Positions 10,745-11,517 of a DNA stretch of 11,517 bases are shown piece after piece. A program made the position numbers and the translations under genes. Location: positions 1-11,517 of the forward strand of contig JAHFCV010000065.1 in assembly GCA_023249275.1 (NCBI GenBank), read 5' to 3'. Below the pieces are notes generated by a model. That model ran no database searches. It was not told where the DNA came from and was given only the letters and a program-made list of their open reading frames with translations. The stretch is from Candidatus Methanoperedens sp. (GTDB lineage Archaea > Halobacteriota > Methanosarcinia > Methanosarcinales > Methanoperedenaceae). The number at the start of each line of letters is the position of its first letter. Position 1 is the stretch's first letter.

Positions 10745-11517
10745 CTCCCTGAACTTCGTCACCCTCTCATCAACATCAGGCTTCCTGAATACATACAGAT
10801 GCTCATGCCCTATCAGGTAGAAATCATATTCCTTCCCGAACCATTTCTCCCTTGTGCTTTTCATCTTCCACTGGAGCTTGATGATATCCTCGCGCAGGAT
10901 GAACCCTGCTTCAAGAAAGCTCATGAGCACCCGCGGCGTGATGGGCACGAAATGCTTGCTGCGCCGCGTGTCTCCTATCAGTACGGCGCAGTGCTTTCCG
11001 GGCTTGAGGACGCGCATGCACTCATAAGCCACCACCCGCATCTCCTCTGCGAACTCGGCGATGCTGTGGACGCTTGAGAGGTCGCCCTCGCGGTTGTGGG
11101 AATAAGGAATGATGCTGGCATAGGGCGGATGCGTGGCGATGAGGTCGATGGACTCATTCCCAATCAGGTCAAGCGAACGCGCATCACCCGCGTATGTCCT
11201 GATTTCCGGTACTTTATAATCAGCATCCAGCGGCGCATAAGAAAAGTCGAGCCTGTTGCGCGCCACCATGACGGCGTCGGGATTGATGTCCACGCCCACG
11301 GCGCGCCGTCCCAGAAGCTTGCATTCCACAAGCGTAGTGCCGCTTCCAGCCATCTGGTCAAGCACCAAATCCCCCGGCGCAGTGTAGCGCAAAATGAGGT
11401 TGCGCGGGATGTATGGCGACCAGTTGCCCCTGTAATTCCCTACGTGCGTAGCCCAGTCGCCGCGGTCGGGGAAGCTCCAGACTGTGGTGGTTTCCGGGGT
11501 GAAGGTGGAGGGGGCGA
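10727..11517 (-). CDS. DNA methyltransferase, C-terminal part (runs off the window)
   Basis: The last 262 residues of an open frame continue past the window edge; its start is not seen. The visible part begins with a conserved VWSFPDRGDWATHVGNYRGN block (visible residues 12-31) and NWSPYIPRNLI, followed by AdoMet motif I DQMAGSGTT (53-61), an acidic strand end GVDINPDA (74-81) and the catalytic motif IV as THPPY (128-132). This is the DNA N4-cytosine/N6-adenine methylase type, with motif I before motif IV. A position-IV motif of HPPY in place of the usual (D/S)PPY is notable. An internal TTG at 11392 is not the start, because the conserved block continues upstream of it. No restriction gene is visible. 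Its last five codons and stop are duplicated beyond the toxin-antitoxin cassette. Confidence 0.9.
   Translation of the reverse strand, partial: APSTFTPETTTVWSFPDRGDWATHVGNYRGNWSPYIPRNLILRYTAPGDLVLDQMAGSGTTLVECKLLGRRAVGVDINPDAVMVARNRLDFSYAPLDADYKVPEIRTYAGDARSLDLIGNESIDLIATHPPYASIIPYSHNREGDLSSVHSIAEFAEEMRVVAYECMRVLKPGKHCAVLIGDTRRSKHFVPITPRVLMSFLEAGFILREDIIKLQWKMKSTREKWFGKEYDFYLIGHEHLYVFRKPDVDERVTKFRESMKWW

Noticed and set aside
11390..11392. Methyltransferase beginning at the TTG at 11392
   Set aside because: The frame stays open upstream to the window edge, with conserved family residues (DRGDW, NWSPYIPRN). The gene is cut by the window, not started here.
1..11517. CRISPR array, insertion sequence or integrase
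   Set aside because: I saw no regularly spaced repeats, no transposase or recombinase frame and no terminal inverted repeats. The only direct repeat worth noting is the 18-bp pair around the toxin-antitoxin cassette.

Overview
The window comes from a euryarchaeal chromosome. sn-Glycerol-1-phosphate dehydrogenase, an intron-bearing tRNA with a bulge-helix-bulge motif and an intronic C/D-box guide, KptA, UPF0179, DUF63 and the fused PUA/PAPS-reductase/ferredoxin protein are all archaeal. Many genes have a TATA-like box about 25-35 bp before the start codon and no Shine-Dalgarno site, as expected for leaderless transcripts. The gene set resembles Methanosarcinales or ANME-2d (Methanoperedens-like) genomes, but that placement is inference from gene content. 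All archaeal promoter calls below are read by eye.

Layout. (1) 1-2319, all minus strand: the N-terminal part of an isocitrate/isopropylmalate dehydrogenase, a small membrane protein, a short alpha/alpha-toroid (squalene-cyclase-like repeat) protein, and a BrnT-like toxin with a small charged partner. Apart from the dehydrogenase this stretch is AT-rich and looks accessory. (2) 2444-4455: an RNA-processing block. It holds tRNA-Trp(CCA) with a 145-nt intron that carries a C/D-box guide, a probable small structured RNA (or rtcA leader) at 2728-2803, RNA 3'-phosphate cyclase (rtcA), and the convergent KptA/Tpt1 2'-phosphotransferase, whose stop codon overlaps that of rtcA. (3) 4515-6315, minus strand: G1P dehydrogenase (archaeal lipid backbone), the cysteine-rich UPF0179 protein and a C4 zinc-ribbon protein. 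(4) 6326-7769, plus strand: a DUF63 membrane protein and a SpoIIM-family membrane protein, probably one operon. (5) 7785-8047, minus: a tiny metzincin-motif protein split by a frameshift. (6) 8127-10091, minus: a 654-residue protein with zinc ribbon, PUA, PAPS reductase and 2x[4Fe-4S] ferredoxin domains. (7) 10154-10674, minus: a DUF2281/MazF-like toxin-antitoxin module flanked by an exact 18-bp direct repeat. (8) 10727-11517, minus: the C-terminal 262 residues of a DNA methyltransferase. The repeat duplicates the 3' end of this gene.

Most notable: the tRNA-Trp intron guide points exactly at C34 by the D-box-plus-5 rule and pairs across the exon-intron junction. The toxin-antitoxin cassette looks like a small unit inserted at the 3' end of the methyltransferase gene. 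A probable small RNA has a C-rich loop complementary to the early codons of its neighbour rtcA. A roughly 87-residue HExxHxxGxxH protein is interrupted by one frameshift. I see no CRISPR array, insertion sequence, rRNA gene or replication origin, and no gene-free stretch over 300 bases.
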